DNA of 64,000 nt from Haematobia irritans. Its lineage: Eukaryota; Arthropoda; Insecta; Diptera; Muscidae. The notes beneath the pieces are model-generated. The model searched no databases. It saw nothing but the letters and a program-made list of their open reading frames with translations, and was not told the origin of the DNA. Below are positions 12,887-22,555 of this stretch, piece after piece. Every line of letters begins with the position of its first letter. Within the stretch, counting starts at the first letter, position 1. Where the stretch lies: contig NC_134401.1 of NCBI RefSeq assembly GCF_050003625.1, positions 65,255,242-65,319,241 on the forward strand, in the 5' to 3' direction. The translations under genes and the position numbers were made by a program.

Positions 12887-14130
12887 GGAACGTGTTGTGA
12901 ACGGTGTATCGATTGTATTTTGATTTTGATAGTATTAGACTTAACAAATCCATAATAAAATCACCAACCAACAAAATTTCTCAAATCAAAAGAAAACTCC
13001 AAGTATTTCACAACGCGAATCCTTTTAGTCATAATCCTTTAGTATTTCCTATGGGTAGTAGTTCACAATTCACTCTTCGAAAAGTTTTGAAATATTATGA
13101 AAATAAACTTCAGCTTCCATTTATTACCATAAACTAATATGTTATTACGCCATTCCACTATGAATAAAGTATGCTTTATAAAAAATAGAAGCATTTTCCG
13201 GCGTCTGAGGACACATGGAGAACAGTATTTTTTAAGGCAAAGTGTTCAATGATATGCCGAATTTCTTCAATTATCCTTAAAAAATTAACTTAGTTACATA
13301 CCGTTTAAGTTGAATAAAATGCCTTTTTTCCGAACTATCGTTTTAAAGAAAATAATTGATAAAAGAAGAAATTGTTACTTTATCAACAACAGTTGAAATT
13401 ATCGAATCATCGTTGATTGAGGAGGGCATTTTCATGTTCAGCACGCTACACACGCGTGCTGTAACATTTCCTTTGATGCTGAAATGGGGCTGAAGAAATT
13501 TCACAAACTTTTTGCAGTCGTTTCCATTGTTGCAAAAATCGACTTCAATTAATTGTGAATACCAGAAATCTCTTTCAGTCGCTTAGCAATCCCCAATTCT
13601 ATTACGGTTGATTGTACAATAGCTCTTTGCCAAAATCGCGATTCTTTTAGTATTGGTATCTAATCGTCTGCTAGACTAATGTCCAACGATTTGTTATTGT
13701 TTTGAGGCAATTCGTGACTTGCCCATTCCGACCGATTAAAGAGGGAGTGTGTTTCTGTGTCACAACCTATCGAATGTGATTTCATTTGTCTTTGGTATTA
13801 AATAAATTAATTGTTGGAAAATTATGTCAGAAATCCTCCACCGCGTGGAGGATTTCGTTAAATTCAAGACTTCACTGGTTGGACTATTTCAGATATTGTT
13901 GCACTTTAAAAAGATTGAGCTCCACAACAAGAGTTGGTTATGATTCCCAGCCAAATTTAAAACGCAATCACAATATTATCAGTTCTTAATAATACGAATA
14001 TCATTCTATTTTGACAAAAAATCCACCCTGAACTAGGTAAGGTTTTGTGTAGCTCACACGTTGTATATTCAATATGAACAAAATGTTAATAAGAATACAG
14101 TAAGTAATGGCTTATAAGAAACTCTATATA
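12887..14130. other. Non-coding stretch
   Basis: No gene recognised. Frames up to 77 codons lack domains. A near-perfect palindrome lies at 13831-13855 (aaatcctccac, 3-nt centre, gtggaggattt). Confidence 0.4.
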
Positions 14131-14151
14131 CACGCAAAGAAAAAAAAAACG

Positions 14152-14569
14152 TGTTCATGTTCGAACCACGCCATCTAGTGAATTTGAAGTTGGAGTGAAA
14201 TTAGAATATTGGTAGCTCGGATATGGCTACACCGGAATATGCTTGGGATATTTTTTAGGAGTCTATGGCTCGTCATATTAAGGAGAAGTAGTCTACGATG
14301 AGAGTGTCAATACTTCGGACATTGAGATCGACGAAAAATTGTATAACTTGCGTTGATATAAATAAAGTTTTGTTTTTCGAGCTTGATAAGTAGAAAACGA
14401 GTGTTTCATTTCGGTCGGGGTTTTTCTTCGGCTAAATGTTTGGACTAAACTGTGAGTTTATAAACTGAAATGTGCAATTCTCGATGTGTGTTTTTTATTT
14501 GGTGAGTTCCCACTTTGCTCCAACAAGGATCCCAGTGATCATACGCGAAACACTTTGGGATTTTGAACA
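14152..14569 (+). repeat. 5' LTR of the BEL/Pao element
   Basis: 418 bp starting TGTTCATGTTCGAACC and ending TTTTGAACA. It matches 19907-20324 at a constant offset of 5,755 bp. It contains an AATAAA polyadenylation-like signal at 14361-14366. Confidence 0.93.
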
Positions 14570-14590
14570 TTGTCCTTCGAACCGGATCCG
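14570..14590 (+). promoter_or_regulatory. Putative primer-binding site
   Basis: The bases directly after the 5' LTR (ttgtccttcgaaccggatcc) are where an LTR element's tRNA primer anneals. The shape fits a PBS, but I cannot assign the tRNA with certainty. Confidence 0.45.
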
Positions 14591-15885
14591 GAGCAAGAGG
14601 AACATATTACAAACACTTTCTACTATCGAACTATTAAAGTGCAAACTCTTTGTGAAATCAATTTTTTATAACATTTGTTCCGATCGGTTTGGTGAATTAA
14701 ATTTATTCTATCCTGCCGTTTTCCAAACGATCACGGCTAAAGTGTTCGCGATCTGGCAACTCAACCTGCATATCTCCCACCGTATTTCAGTGTCTTATAA
14801 ATTGTTGTTGTGGGGTTCGGCGCGGGATGCAGAGCCTTTCTTACCTTTTGTATTGTTTACTATATTCTTAAAAATAAAGTTGAAAACTCAATACCAATTT
14901 TAAGATATAGGTTTTACCAAGGTATGTCATTTGTTTATTATCTCATGTGTCCTATATAAATCACACATCATTATATTGTGCTGTTGGATACTACTGCAGA
15001 AAAGATGTTTACAACCACTCTCTGCTTTTAAGGTTGCCATCTATTTTTAAATACCCTACTGTTTACTTTGATAATCATCGTATTGGATGTACGATTTTTA
15101 ATTGTCGTCCCGGTTTGTATTGAGTTTGTATTGGGAAGTTTTATCATAAGCATCACTTTGTATTTTATGATCTTAATATTGAAATCACATAACATCGTGT
15201 ACGTCGATTTCGAATGCTGCGATTGTATATTTTTTATTGAAATTATGGTAACCCTACTTATAGTTTCTTATTGCTCTTTTGTGGACGTACTGGCGAAAGA
15301 GATAAATATAACAAAAGAGTACGCCTAGTCTCTCAACACGCATAAGTAATCGTAGTGGGGGAGACATAAAAAGAGAATGTATGAGATATAGTCTCTTAGT
15401 TTTTCTCTTGTGTGTATCACATCGATGAGATGAATCGTACATGAGATTGGTAATTTAATAGACGTGTTTTTGCTAATGGTCAGCCGCTTATCTGAGGGGA
15501 CCTCTAATACGATACATAAACGGCTTGTAGAAATATTTCAAATAAAATCGCCAACGGTTGTCGCATATTTTGATTGAGTTTTAATATATTTAGAGTGTGT
15601 ATAATGTTCTGATGGTCAGTGATATTTATATTTTTTATCTGTGTAAGCTATTTAGGAAGAATGTTAGAAAAGAGACTTGCAATATAAAGTGAGTTCGCAT
15701 AGCTTAAGTATTTCAAAAGAAAATTTTAATCGCGGAATTAACTGATTCCATTTATTTCTGGTTGAGTTTTCACCAACGTCTGAGTTAATTACAGTTTAAT
15801 TGAATGTCGTTTTTAAATGCAACTAAATTTTGATTGGACACATTTCATTATATATATACATATCTGAATTTTTACATCGCGGAAA
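14591..15885 (+). other. 5' leader of the BEL/Pao element
   Basis: About 1.3 kb between the putative PBS and the gag start. Two open frames occur: one crosses the LTR boundary (14472-14903) and one is an 86-codon, very hydrophobic frame (15068-15328). Neither has a recognised domain, so I treat the stretch as untranslated leader. Confidence 0.5.
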
Positions 15886-17652
15886 ATGGGTAATGAAACC
15901 GAGGTACGTAGGTTCAATAAACTTGCTGAAATGTTTTTGAATTTTGAAAAGGAGTACAGCGGATTGTCCGAAGATAGCCAAACTATATTTACTATTGATT
16001 TACACAAGGAGGAGTTCAAGGGTCTTTGGACCAAAGTTAAAGAAGCATATGAGAAGCTTACAGTTGATCATAATCTTTCTGAAGAGGTAGAAAAGGGATC
16101 CTCAGACCTCTTTAGGCAATGTAGACAAACATATATCACATGTGCTGCTCAAATGGGCGCATTATCCCAGACATTTACGAACAGGTCCCTTTTAACATCT
16201 ACTGTTCTTGGCCCTAATCAGGTTCAACAACATTTGGGGCAAGACAGATTTCCAGAGCCACGTTTTCGTCTGCCTCCATGCACAACTGAGATATTTCGAG
16301 GGGACTACATCGCTTGGCCGTCCTTTAGGGACATGTTTAAGGCCGTATATATTGATTGCACGTCTATATCTCCAGTTGAAAAATTGTTTTATTTGCGACA
16401 AACTACCCAAGGGGAGGCGTTAGAAATAGTTAAGAAATCTCCCTTAACAAATGAGGGTTTTGAGACGGCCTGGGCTAACCTCAAAGATAGTTATGAGAAT
16501 AAACGAGTTCTTGTCAATAGCCAGTTGAAGATTTTGTTCAATCTCTCCCCGGTCAAATCTGAAGCAGCACTCGAAATAAAACGACTTCAGAGGGAAATTA
16601 ATAATGTTATGTACGCACTGAAGTCGAATAATATTGATATTGGTACCTGGGATCCCATTTTTGTGTTTTTGTGTTCCACGAAGCTACCAGTAGACTCATT
16701 GTCTTTGTGGGAACATTCTGTAAAGGACAAAACAGAAGTTTCGAAGTGGTCAGATTTGGATGACTTTCTAACTGCTCGTTTCCAGTCCCTCGAAACTGTT
16801 TTTGATCTTACGCGTATGAGCAGAGTAGAAGATATCGCACGAAAGCCCATATCTCCTAGGAAAATTGAACCATATTCGGGAAATGTTAGCAGAATGACGT
16901 GCCATGCTTGTGGCCAGGATCATTATTTGAAAACGTGCTCTAAGTTTCTGGAAATGAATCCGGAAAATCGATTTCTAGTTGTTAAAAGGTGTAACTTGTG
17001 TATCAATTGTTTTAGTCAGAATCATAGGCTCAACCGATGTAGGAATCGGCTTAGCTGTCACCATTGTGGTTCGAGACATAATACATTATTACATAGAGAA
17101 CCGAATTCCCAGATTGGCGCCTATGTGGTCGATGATTCGAGTGATAGGCCTAACACCACCCAGGAATCGGGGCAGGCTGCTGGAGGAGATGGTCAACACT
17201 TTCAAAATTTCTTTGCTACCACTCGCAAACAGGTGCTTTTGGGCACAGCTTTGGTTAATGTAGAGGCAAAAGGAGTTATATATACGGCGAGGGCCTTGAT
17301 TGATTCGGGCTCGCAAACAACAATCATATCAGAAAAATTAAGGAATCGTATAGGATTGCCAGCCAACAAGATAAGTGCTTACATAACAGGGCTAAACAAC
17401 TCGGTTTCTGGGTCTACCCAGATGCAGTGCAAATTCAACCTCAGTTCACCGATTGATAAAACTGTCCAACTAGAAGTATCGGCTTTGGTTTTGCCACACT
17501 TAACCGGTAAACTTCCTAGTCATACTGTAGATCTTCCAGCTACAGCTTTTGACGGGTTACAATTGGCCGACCCATATTTTGCTAAAAGTGACAATGTCGA
17601 CATTCTTATAGGTGGCGATCTTTATCCTCAGATTATCCTGAATGGGAGATAG
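15886..17652 (+). CDS. BEL/Pao gag-protease polyprotein, truncated by internal duplication
   Basis: 588 codons from ATG (MGNETEV) to a premature stop. Seen: a DUF1759-type gag core (about residues 130-300; FRGDYIAWPSFRDMF); a CCHC knuckle (C339, C342, H346, C351), a second (C372, C375, H380, C385) and a CCHH variant (C391, C394, H398, H403). An aspartic-protease segment follows with ALIDSGSQ, Asp473 being the likely catalytic residue (DUF1758/A17 type). The family role is virion-like particle assembly and polyprotein cleavage in the cytoplasm. The frame ends at 'ILNGR' because a tandem copy starts out of frame. In an intact relative it would continue into the rest of the protease and pol. Sequence beyond the junction continues in a separate frame. 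Confidence 0.9.
   Translation: MGNETEVRRFNKLAEMFLNFEKEYSGLSEDSQTIFTIDLHKEEFKGLWTKVKEAYEKLTVDHNLSEEVEKGSSDLFRQCRQTYITCAAQMGALSQTFTNRSLLTSTVLGPNQVQQHLGQDRFPEPRFRLPPCTTEIFRGDYIAWPSFRDMFKAVYIDCTSISPVEKLFYLRQTTQGEALEIVKKSPLTNEGFETAWANLKDSYENKRVLVNSQLKILFNLSPVKSEAALEIKRLQREINNVMYALKSNNIDIGTWDPIFVFLCSTKLPVDSLSLWEHSVKDKTEVSKWSDLDDFLTARFQSLETVFDLTRMSRVEDIARKPISPRKIEPYSGNVSRMTCHACGQDHYLKTCSKFLEMNPENRFLVVKRCNLCINCFSQNHRLNRCRNRLSCHHCGSRHNTLLHREPNSQIGAYVVDDSSDRPNTTQESGQAAGGDGQHFQNFFATTRKQVLLGTALVNVEAKGVIYTARALIDSGSQTTIISEKLRNRIGLPANKISAYITGLNNSVSGSTQMQCKFNLSSPIDKTVQLEVSALVLPHLTGKLPSHTVDLPATAFDGLQLADPYFAKSDNVDILIGGDLYPQIILNGR
16426..17645 (+). repeat. 1,223-bp tandem duplication, first copy
   Basis: It matches 17649-18868 at a constant offset of 1,223 bp. 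The only difference I noticed is at the junction edge (A at 16435, T at 17658). The overlapping open frames on both strands are identical in the two copies. The offset is not a multiple of 3, so the duplication shifts the gag-protease frame. Confidence 0.93.
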
Positions 17653-18868
17653 TTAAGTAATCTCCCTTAACAAATGAGGGTTTTGAGACGGCCTGGGCTA
17701 ACCTCAAAGATAGTTATGAGAATAAACGAGTTCTTGTCAATAGCCAGTTGAAGATTTTGTTCAATCTCTCCCCGGTCAAATCTGAAGCAGCACTCGAAAT
17801 AAAACGACTTCAGAGGGAAATTAATAATGTTATGTACGCACTGAAGTCGAATAATATTGATATTGGTACCTGGGATCCCATTTTTGTGTTTTTGTGTTCC
17901 ACGAAGCTACCAGTAGACTCATTGTCTTTGTGGGAACATTCTGTAAAGGACAAAACAGAAGTTTCGAAGTGGTCAGATTTGGATGACTTTCTAACTGCTC
18001 GTTTCCAGTCCCTCGAAACTGTTTTTGATCTTACGCGTATGAGCAGAGTAGAAGATATCGCACGAAAGCCCATATCTCCTAGGAAAATTGAACCATATTC
18101 GGGAAATGTTAGCAGAATGACGTGCCATGCTTGTGGCCAGGATCATTATTTGAAAACGTGCTCTAAGTTTCTGGAAATGAATCCGGAAAATCGATTTCTA
18201 GTTGTTAAAAGGTGTAACTTGTGTATCAATTGTTTTAGTCAGAATCATAGGCTCAACCGATGTAGGAATCGGCTTAGCTGTCACCATTGTGGTTCGAGAC
18301 ATAATACATTATTACATAGAGAACCGAATTCCCAGATTGGCGCCTATGTGGTCGATGATTCGAGTGATAGGCCTAACACCACCCAGGAATCGGGGCAGGC
18401 TGCTGGAGGAGATGGTCAACACTTTCAAAATTTCTTTGCTACCACTCGCAAACAGGTGCTTTTGGGCACAGCTTTGGTTAATGTAGAGGCAAAAGGAGTT
18501 ATATATACGGCGAGGGCCTTGATTGATTCGGGCTCGCAAACAACAATCATATCAGAAAAATTAAGGAATCGTATAGGATTGCCAGCCAACAAGATAAGTG
18601 CTTACATAACAGGGCTAAACAACTCGGTTTCTGGGTCTACCCAGATGCAGTGCAAATTCAACCTCAGTTCACCGATTGATAAAACTGTCCAACTAGAAGT
18701 ATCGGCTTTGGTTTTGCCACACTTAACCGGTAAACTTCCTAGTCATACTGTAGATCTTCCAGCTACAGCTTTTGACGGGTTACAATTGGCCGACCCATAT
18801 TTTGCTAAAAGTGACAATGTCGACATTCTTATAGGTGGCGATCTTTATCCTCAGATTATCCTGAATGG
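17649..18868 (+). repeat. 1,223-bp tandem duplication, second copy
   Basis: Second copy of 16426-17645, starting after a short junction ('gggagatagttaagtaat') and running into unique sequence at 'gagtccgtcagaat'. Near-perfect identity means either a very recent event or an assembly artefact. Confidence 0.93.
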
Positions 18869-19685
18869 AGTCCGTCAGAATCTTTTTGGATCGCTCGTTG
18901 CGCAGAATACAATATTCGGATGGGTATTGACAGGGCCGTTGATTGATGGAGCAGAGCGTCAGTGTGCCACTTACAGCACTTGTGTTTCTTTTTGCACGGG
19001 TGTCAATCTAGGACAGCAGTTAGATACATTTTGTGAATGGGGAGAATATTGGGAAGATTTCTACGCAGGAAAAACCAGTCGATTATCCAACGGTCGTAAT
19101 GTTGTATCGCACCCATTTCAGTTATACAGAATCATAGATAAAGAAAAAGGTTGCATGTCAGAGAATCGAGTTTCGAAACCCAAAATTGTCTGCAAGGTTT
19201 GTTCAAGCGACCACCCCCTACGATTTTGCAATAAATTTTTAGAAATGACCTATTCGGAAAGATTGAAGACTATCTCTATTTATAAGTATTGCGCTAGATG
19301 TTTAGCCAATGAGCACACAAGGCGTATTTGCAAAAGCCATGGGAGCTGTAGGAAGTGTGGCGACATGCACCATACTCTGTTGCATAAGCCTGGACCACGT
19401 TCGTCCAGTAGAGCAATAGAGAAACGACTGGGACCTAGATCGTCCGAGCCAGAAGATGGTACCAACTTGTCTAAATTTTCCATCGAGGGACCTCGTACGT
19501 CTCTATATTGTAACAAAAGGCCTCGTTCGCCTAGAAATGGAATGCGAAAATATATACAAGGCAGGCATTCCTCATTGATCCAGGACGTCTCAAAGCAGTG
19601 GGATGAAAGTCGAAGAATACAGAACAATGTCGGCATCACATCATATGATCATGGTAGTCATGTTGAGACAAATTGCAATTGTTAA
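17661..19685 (+). CDS. BEL/Pao gag-protease continuation with a second zinc-knuckle module
   Basis: The open frame runs to TAA at 19685 and has no clear ATG of its own near the start. It repeats the gag core from about residue 190 of the first frame, the three knuckles and the DSGS protease. It continues into the family's post-protease sequence (LFGSLVAQNTIFGWVLTGP). Instead of reverse transcriptase there follow about 90 residues and then a second, diverged three-knuckle set: CKVCSSDHPLRFC, CARCLANEHTRRIC and CRKCGDMHHTLLH. The spacing equals the first set. The frame then ends, 209 bp before the PPT. RT, RNase H and integrase are absent. This looks like a recombinant joining gag-protease to the nucleocapsid of a different relative. 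Whether it is translated is unknown. Confidence 0.8.
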   Translation, partial: SPLTNEGFETAWANLKDSYENKRVLVNSQLKILFNLSPVKSEAALEIKRLQREINNVMYALKSNNIDIGTWDPIFVFLCSTKLPVDSLSLWEHSVKDKTEVSKWSDLDDFLTARFQSLETVFDLTRMSRVEDIARKPISPRKIEPYSGNVSRMTCHACGQDHYLKTCSKFLEMNPENRFLVVKRCNLCINCFSQNHRLNRCRNRLSCHHCGSRHNTLLHREPNSQIGAYVVDDSSDRPNTTQESGQAAGGDGQHFQNFFATTRKQVLLGTALVNVEAKGVIYTARALIDSGSQTTIISEKLRNRIGLPANKISAYITGLNNSVSGSTQMQCKFNLSSPIDKTVQLEVSALVLPHLTGKLPSHTVDLPATAFDGLQLADPYFAKSDNVDILIGGDLYPQIILNGVRQNLFGSLVAQNTIFGWVLTGPLIDGAERQCATYSTCVSFCTGVNLGQQLDTFCEWGEYWEDFYAGKTSRLSNGRNVVSHPFQLYRIIDKEKGCMSENRVSKPKIVCKVCSSDHPLRFCNKFLEMTYSERLKTISIYKYCARCLANEHTRRICKSHGSCRKCGDMHHTLLHKPGPRSSSRAIEKRLGPRSSEPEDGTNLSKFSIEGPRTSLYCNKRPRSPRNGMRKYIQGRHSSLIQDVSKQWDESRRIQNNVGITSYDHGSHVETNCNC

Positions 19686-19890
19686 ATTGTGGACGCTTTA
19701 TTATGTCGAGAATAGCTGAACATGGGTCGATGAAATTTATAGTTACTATGAATTTTTTATTGTAACTAAACATGTTTAAATTTTGATTAATTATATCATA
19801 CGTCTGCAACATTAAAGAGAGTTTACCGAATAATATTGAGTACGGAACTATTGATTTTTATTTTGTTATTAGGTTTGGATTGCAGGGTCC

Positions 19891-19906
19891 TGCAAAGGGG
19901 CCGGGA
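19891..19906 (+). promoter_or_regulatory. Polypurine tract
   Basis: tgcaaaggggccggga directly precedes the 3' LTR, where plus-strand DNA synthesis is primed in LTR elements. Confidence 0.75.
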
Positions 19907-20324
19907 TGTTCATGTTCGAACCACGCCATCTAGTGAATTTGAAGTTGGAGTGAAATTAGAATATTGGTAGCTCGGATATGGCTACACCGGAATATGCTTG
20001 GGATATTTTTTAGGAGTCTATGGCTCGTCATATTAAGGAGAAGTAGTCTACGATGAGAGTGTCAATACTTCGGACATTGAGATCGACGAAAAATTGTATA
20101 ACTTGCGTTGATATAAATAAAGTTTTGTTTTTCGAGCTTGATAAGTAGAAAACGAGTGTTTCATTTCGGTCGGGGTTTTTCTTCGGCTAAATGTTTGGAC
20201 TAAACTGTGAGTTTATAAACTGAAATGTGCAATTCTCGATGTGTGTTTTTTATTTGGTGAGTTCCCACTTTGCTCCAACAAGGATCCCAGTGATCATACG
20301 CGAAACACTTTGGGATTTTGAACA
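19907..20324 (+). repeat. 3' LTR of the BEL/Pao element
   Basis: 418 bp, reading the same as the 5' LTR, with AATAAA at 20116-20121. It is followed by the target duplication AAACG. Confidence 0.93.
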
Positions 20325-20627
20325 AAACGTTTGGAAAACGTGTACCGAAAACGTTTTTCTTTTGTTAGAGTTTTTTGAATTGCTTCGAAAATTTTAAACT
20401 TTTATCACCAAAAAAATTCGTTTGTTACAAAATTTTTATTTTTTAAATAAAAAAAGTTATTTTTGAAACAACAACACAGTCCATTTCGTTTATATCAAAC
20501 ACTGTTCTTTGCTGACGTTAGGTCTTTAATAAGACACATTTTACAGTTCAAAATATAATATACTACAATGTAATGTTGAACATCTTTTCGGAATCTTCCG
20601 AACATATAAAAAAACAAAAAAAAATTT

Positions 20628-20700
20628 GGTCGAAGCAGGGATCGAACCCACGACCCTTGGCATGCAAGTCGGACGTAGCAACCACTGCTCCACGGTGCCA
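20628..20700 (-). other. tRNA-like module 1 (SINE-head type), copy A
   Basis: The minus strand has an A-box-like 'tggagcagtgg' and B-box 'ggttcgatccc' at tRNA-like spacing, with 'cttgcatgcc' between. It resembles the head of the local SINE family ('gtggtgcaatggttagcatg'). The acceptor stem is not convincing, so it is a Pol III promoter-like pseudo-tRNA. Confidence 0.65.
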
Positions 20701-20762
20701 AACTAAATGTTTGTTTCTGTTAAATAAACTTTGTTTATTCGCTTCGTGGGCGCCGCAAGCTA

Positions 20763-21254
20763 CACACAAAAAAATTTTTTTCTGATTCAATCACGAAATT
20801 AATTGATCCAATTAATTTTTTAATTGAAATGTCTTCAATCACGAAAATGATAGTATCAATCACAGTTTTAATTGGGCATAGAAAAAATTCTTGATTAAAA
20901 TATTAATTGATGTCATTAGCAATTTTCAATTAATTTTTTAATTGATTCAATTAAAAATTTAATTGATTTTGAATGCAAACCCCAATTAATTTTTTATTTA
21001 AAAAGGTAACTATTTTCAATTACTTTCTGAATTGGATTAGAGTTTATATTTGGATTAAGAATTTGATTAAAAAGTTAATTGTATCAATTAATTTTTTAAT
21101 TAAAAATTTTAAAATTTTCAATCATTGTCTTAATTAACTTTATGTTCTATCTTGATTAAAAAGTTAATTGTATCAATTAATTTATTAATTGAAAAAATAT
21201 TCAACTTCAATTAACTTTTTAATTGGAAATATTTTGGTGATATTTTTTTCTGTG
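20763..21254. mobile_element. AATTAA-rich MITE with TA target site
   Basis: Ends are CACACAAAAAAATTTTTTTC and, inverted, CACAGAAAAAAATATCACC, flanked by TA (20761-20762, 21255-21256). The uninterrupted site exists at 22161-22176 in copy B ('gcaagctatgctatataaat'). The 492-bp interior consists of repeated caattaatttttt/aaaaattaattg motifs that can fold on each other. It is non-coding. Tc1/mariner-type mobilisation is inferred from the TA duplication. Confidence 0.9.
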
Positions 21255-21306
21255 TATGCTATATAAATATAACTTATATGGATATTTATCTATTGATGAC
21301 CATAAC

Positions 21307-21379
21307 ATGTACATAGCTCAGTGGTTAGTGTGTTGGCTTACAAAGTGCATGGTCCGCGGTTCGATTCTCCGTCCAGGCG
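21307..21379 (+). other. tRNA-like module 2, copy A
   Basis: A-box tagctcagtgg (21314-21324) matches the Pol III consensus exactly. B-box ggttcgattct (21358-21368) differs at one base. The 3' end 'gtccaggcg' recalls tRNA-Lys, but the 5' bases cannot pair with it, so it is not a working tRNA gene. It faces away from module 1. Confidence 0.7.
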
Positions 21380-22029
21380 AAAGGTAAAAAAATTTTTAAA
21401 AATTTATAAAATCGTATAATTTCTTCTACATTGTTGGTATTACAGGAAAAAGTGTTAAGAACTAAAAAAAACTCGTGGATGTGAGAAAGATGTGAGATAA
21501 AATGCAATTAGCAAGAAAACAATGTTTTTTTTTTGGTTTGTCTTTATGAAATTGTTTTTACATCCTGGAAAAGAATAAACGTTTATCACAAAAAGTATAT
21601 ACTTTTCTTCCACATACGCTTGCTTACAGCGAAAAGCAAATGAGAAACGAACTTTGTTTGTCTAAAATTTCGTTTGGGAGGAAAGAATTATTTTTTTGCG
21701 TGCACGCAAAGAAAAAAACCTTTGGAAAACGTGTACCGAAAACGTTTTTCTTTTGTTAGAGTTTTTTGAATTGCTTCGAAAATTTTAAACTTTTATTACC
21801 AAAAAAATTCGTTTGTTAGAAAATTTTTATTTTTTTCAATAAAAAAAAGTTATTTTTGAAACAACAACACAGTCCATTTCGTTTATATCAAACACTGTTC
21901 TTTTCTGACTTTAGGTCTTTAATAAGACACATTTTACAGTTCAAAATTGAATATAGTACAATGTAATGTTGAAAAATTTTTTCGGAATCTCTCGAACATA
22001 TCTGGAATATATGTACAAAAAAAAACTTT

Positions 22030-22102
22030 GGTCGAAGCAGGGATCGAACCCACGACCCTTGGCATGCAAGTCGGACGTAGCAACCACTGCTCCACGGTGC
22101 CA
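22030..22102 (-). other. tRNA-like module 1, copy B
   Basis: Same sequence class as 20628-20700: 'tggagcagtgg' and 'ggttcgatccc' on the minus strand. The module's 5' end faces module 2, about 92 bp away. Confidence 0.65.
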
Positions 22103-22194
22103 AACTAAATGTTTGTTTCTGTTAAATAAACTTTGTTTATTCGCTTCATGGGCGCCGCAAGCTATGCTATATAAATATAACTGATGACCATAAC

Positions 22195-22267
22195 AGGTAC
22201 ATAGCTCAGTGGTTAGTGTGTTGGCTTACAAAGTACATGGTCCGCGGTTCGATTCTCCGTCCAGGCA
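22195..22267 (+). other. tRNA-like module 2, copy B
   Basis: A-box tagctcagtgg (from 22202) and B-box ggttcgattct. As in copy A, the acceptor stem does not pair. Confidence 0.7.
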
Positions 22268-22555
22268 AAAGGTAAACAAAAATTTAAAAGTTAATAAAAT
22301 CGTATAATTTCTTCGACATTGTTGGTATTACAGGAAAAGGTAAGATGTGAGGGAAAATGCAATTAGCAAGAAAACAATGTTTTTTTTCAGTCTTTATGAA
22401 ATTGTTTTTACATCTTGGAAAATAATAAACGTTTATCACAAAAAGTATATACTTTTCTTCCAAATACACTTCCTTACAGCGAAAAGCAAATGAGAAACGA
22501 GTTTTGTTTGTCTAAAATTTCGTTTGGGAGGAAAGAATTATTTTTTTTGCGTGTA

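Larger units (their letters stand above)
14152..20324 (+). mobile_element. BEL/Pao LTR retrotransposon, gag-protease only
   Basis: A 6,173-bp element. Two LTRs of 418 bp (TGTT...AACA) look identical, and the flanks carry the 5-bp target duplication AAACG (14147-14151 and 20325-20329). It contains a 1.3-kb leader, a gag (DUF1759-like), zinc knuckles and an A17-type aspartic protease. There is no reverse transcriptase, RNase H or integrase before the polypurine tract. A 1,223-bp tandem duplication breaks the reading frame. Identical LTRs and a clean duplication imply recent insertion. Without polymerase it would have moved using proteins of an autonomous relative, or lost pol afterwards. Confidence 0.9.
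14131..21702 (+). mobile_element. Dual-tRNA-like element copy A, split by two insertions
   Basis: It starts CACGCAAAGAAAAAAAA after TA (14129-14130) and ends TTTTTTTGCGTG at 21702. Without the BEL element (14152-20324 plus a 5-bp duplication) and the MITE (20763-21254 plus TA) it would be about 0.9 kb, similar to copies B and C. It carries a minus-strand tRNA-like module (20628-20700) and a plus-strand one (21307-21379). Copy B follows directly, without an intervening TA. Confidence 0.85.
21703..22553 (+). mobile_element. Dual-tRNA-like element copy B
   Basis: 851 bp, CACGCAAAGAAAAAAA to TTTTTTTTGCGTG, followed by TA (22554-22555). It abuts copy A directly (GCGTG|CACGC) with no TA between, so A+B form a head-to-tail dimer with one outer TA on each side. 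It contains both tRNA-like modules and is uninterrupted. Confidence 0.88.

Noticed and set aside
14472..14903. 143-codon frame across the 5' LTR and leader
   Set aside because: It starts in the LTR and has no recognised domain; the leader is better read as untranslated.
15068..15328. 86-codon hydrophobic frame in the BEL leader, possible envelope-like piece
   Set aside because: Hydrophobicity follows from T-rich composition. The position (before gag) and the lack of any signal or conserved residues argue against a gene.
16587..18539. Open frames antisense or frame-shifted to gag (87, 94, 75 codons, each twice)
   Set aside because: They are shadows of the gag-protease frame, duplicated with it.
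21307..21379. Functional tRNA gene
   Set aside because: The A/B boxes are good, but the acceptor stem does not pair and the T-stem has a mismatch, and the same sequence recurs in each transposon copy.
20495..22184. 68-75-codon frames on both strands with LWSKQGSNPRPLAC-like sequence
   Set aside because: These are translations of tRNA-like module 1 and its flank; the pattern is known from tRNA-derived repeats and is not a protein.
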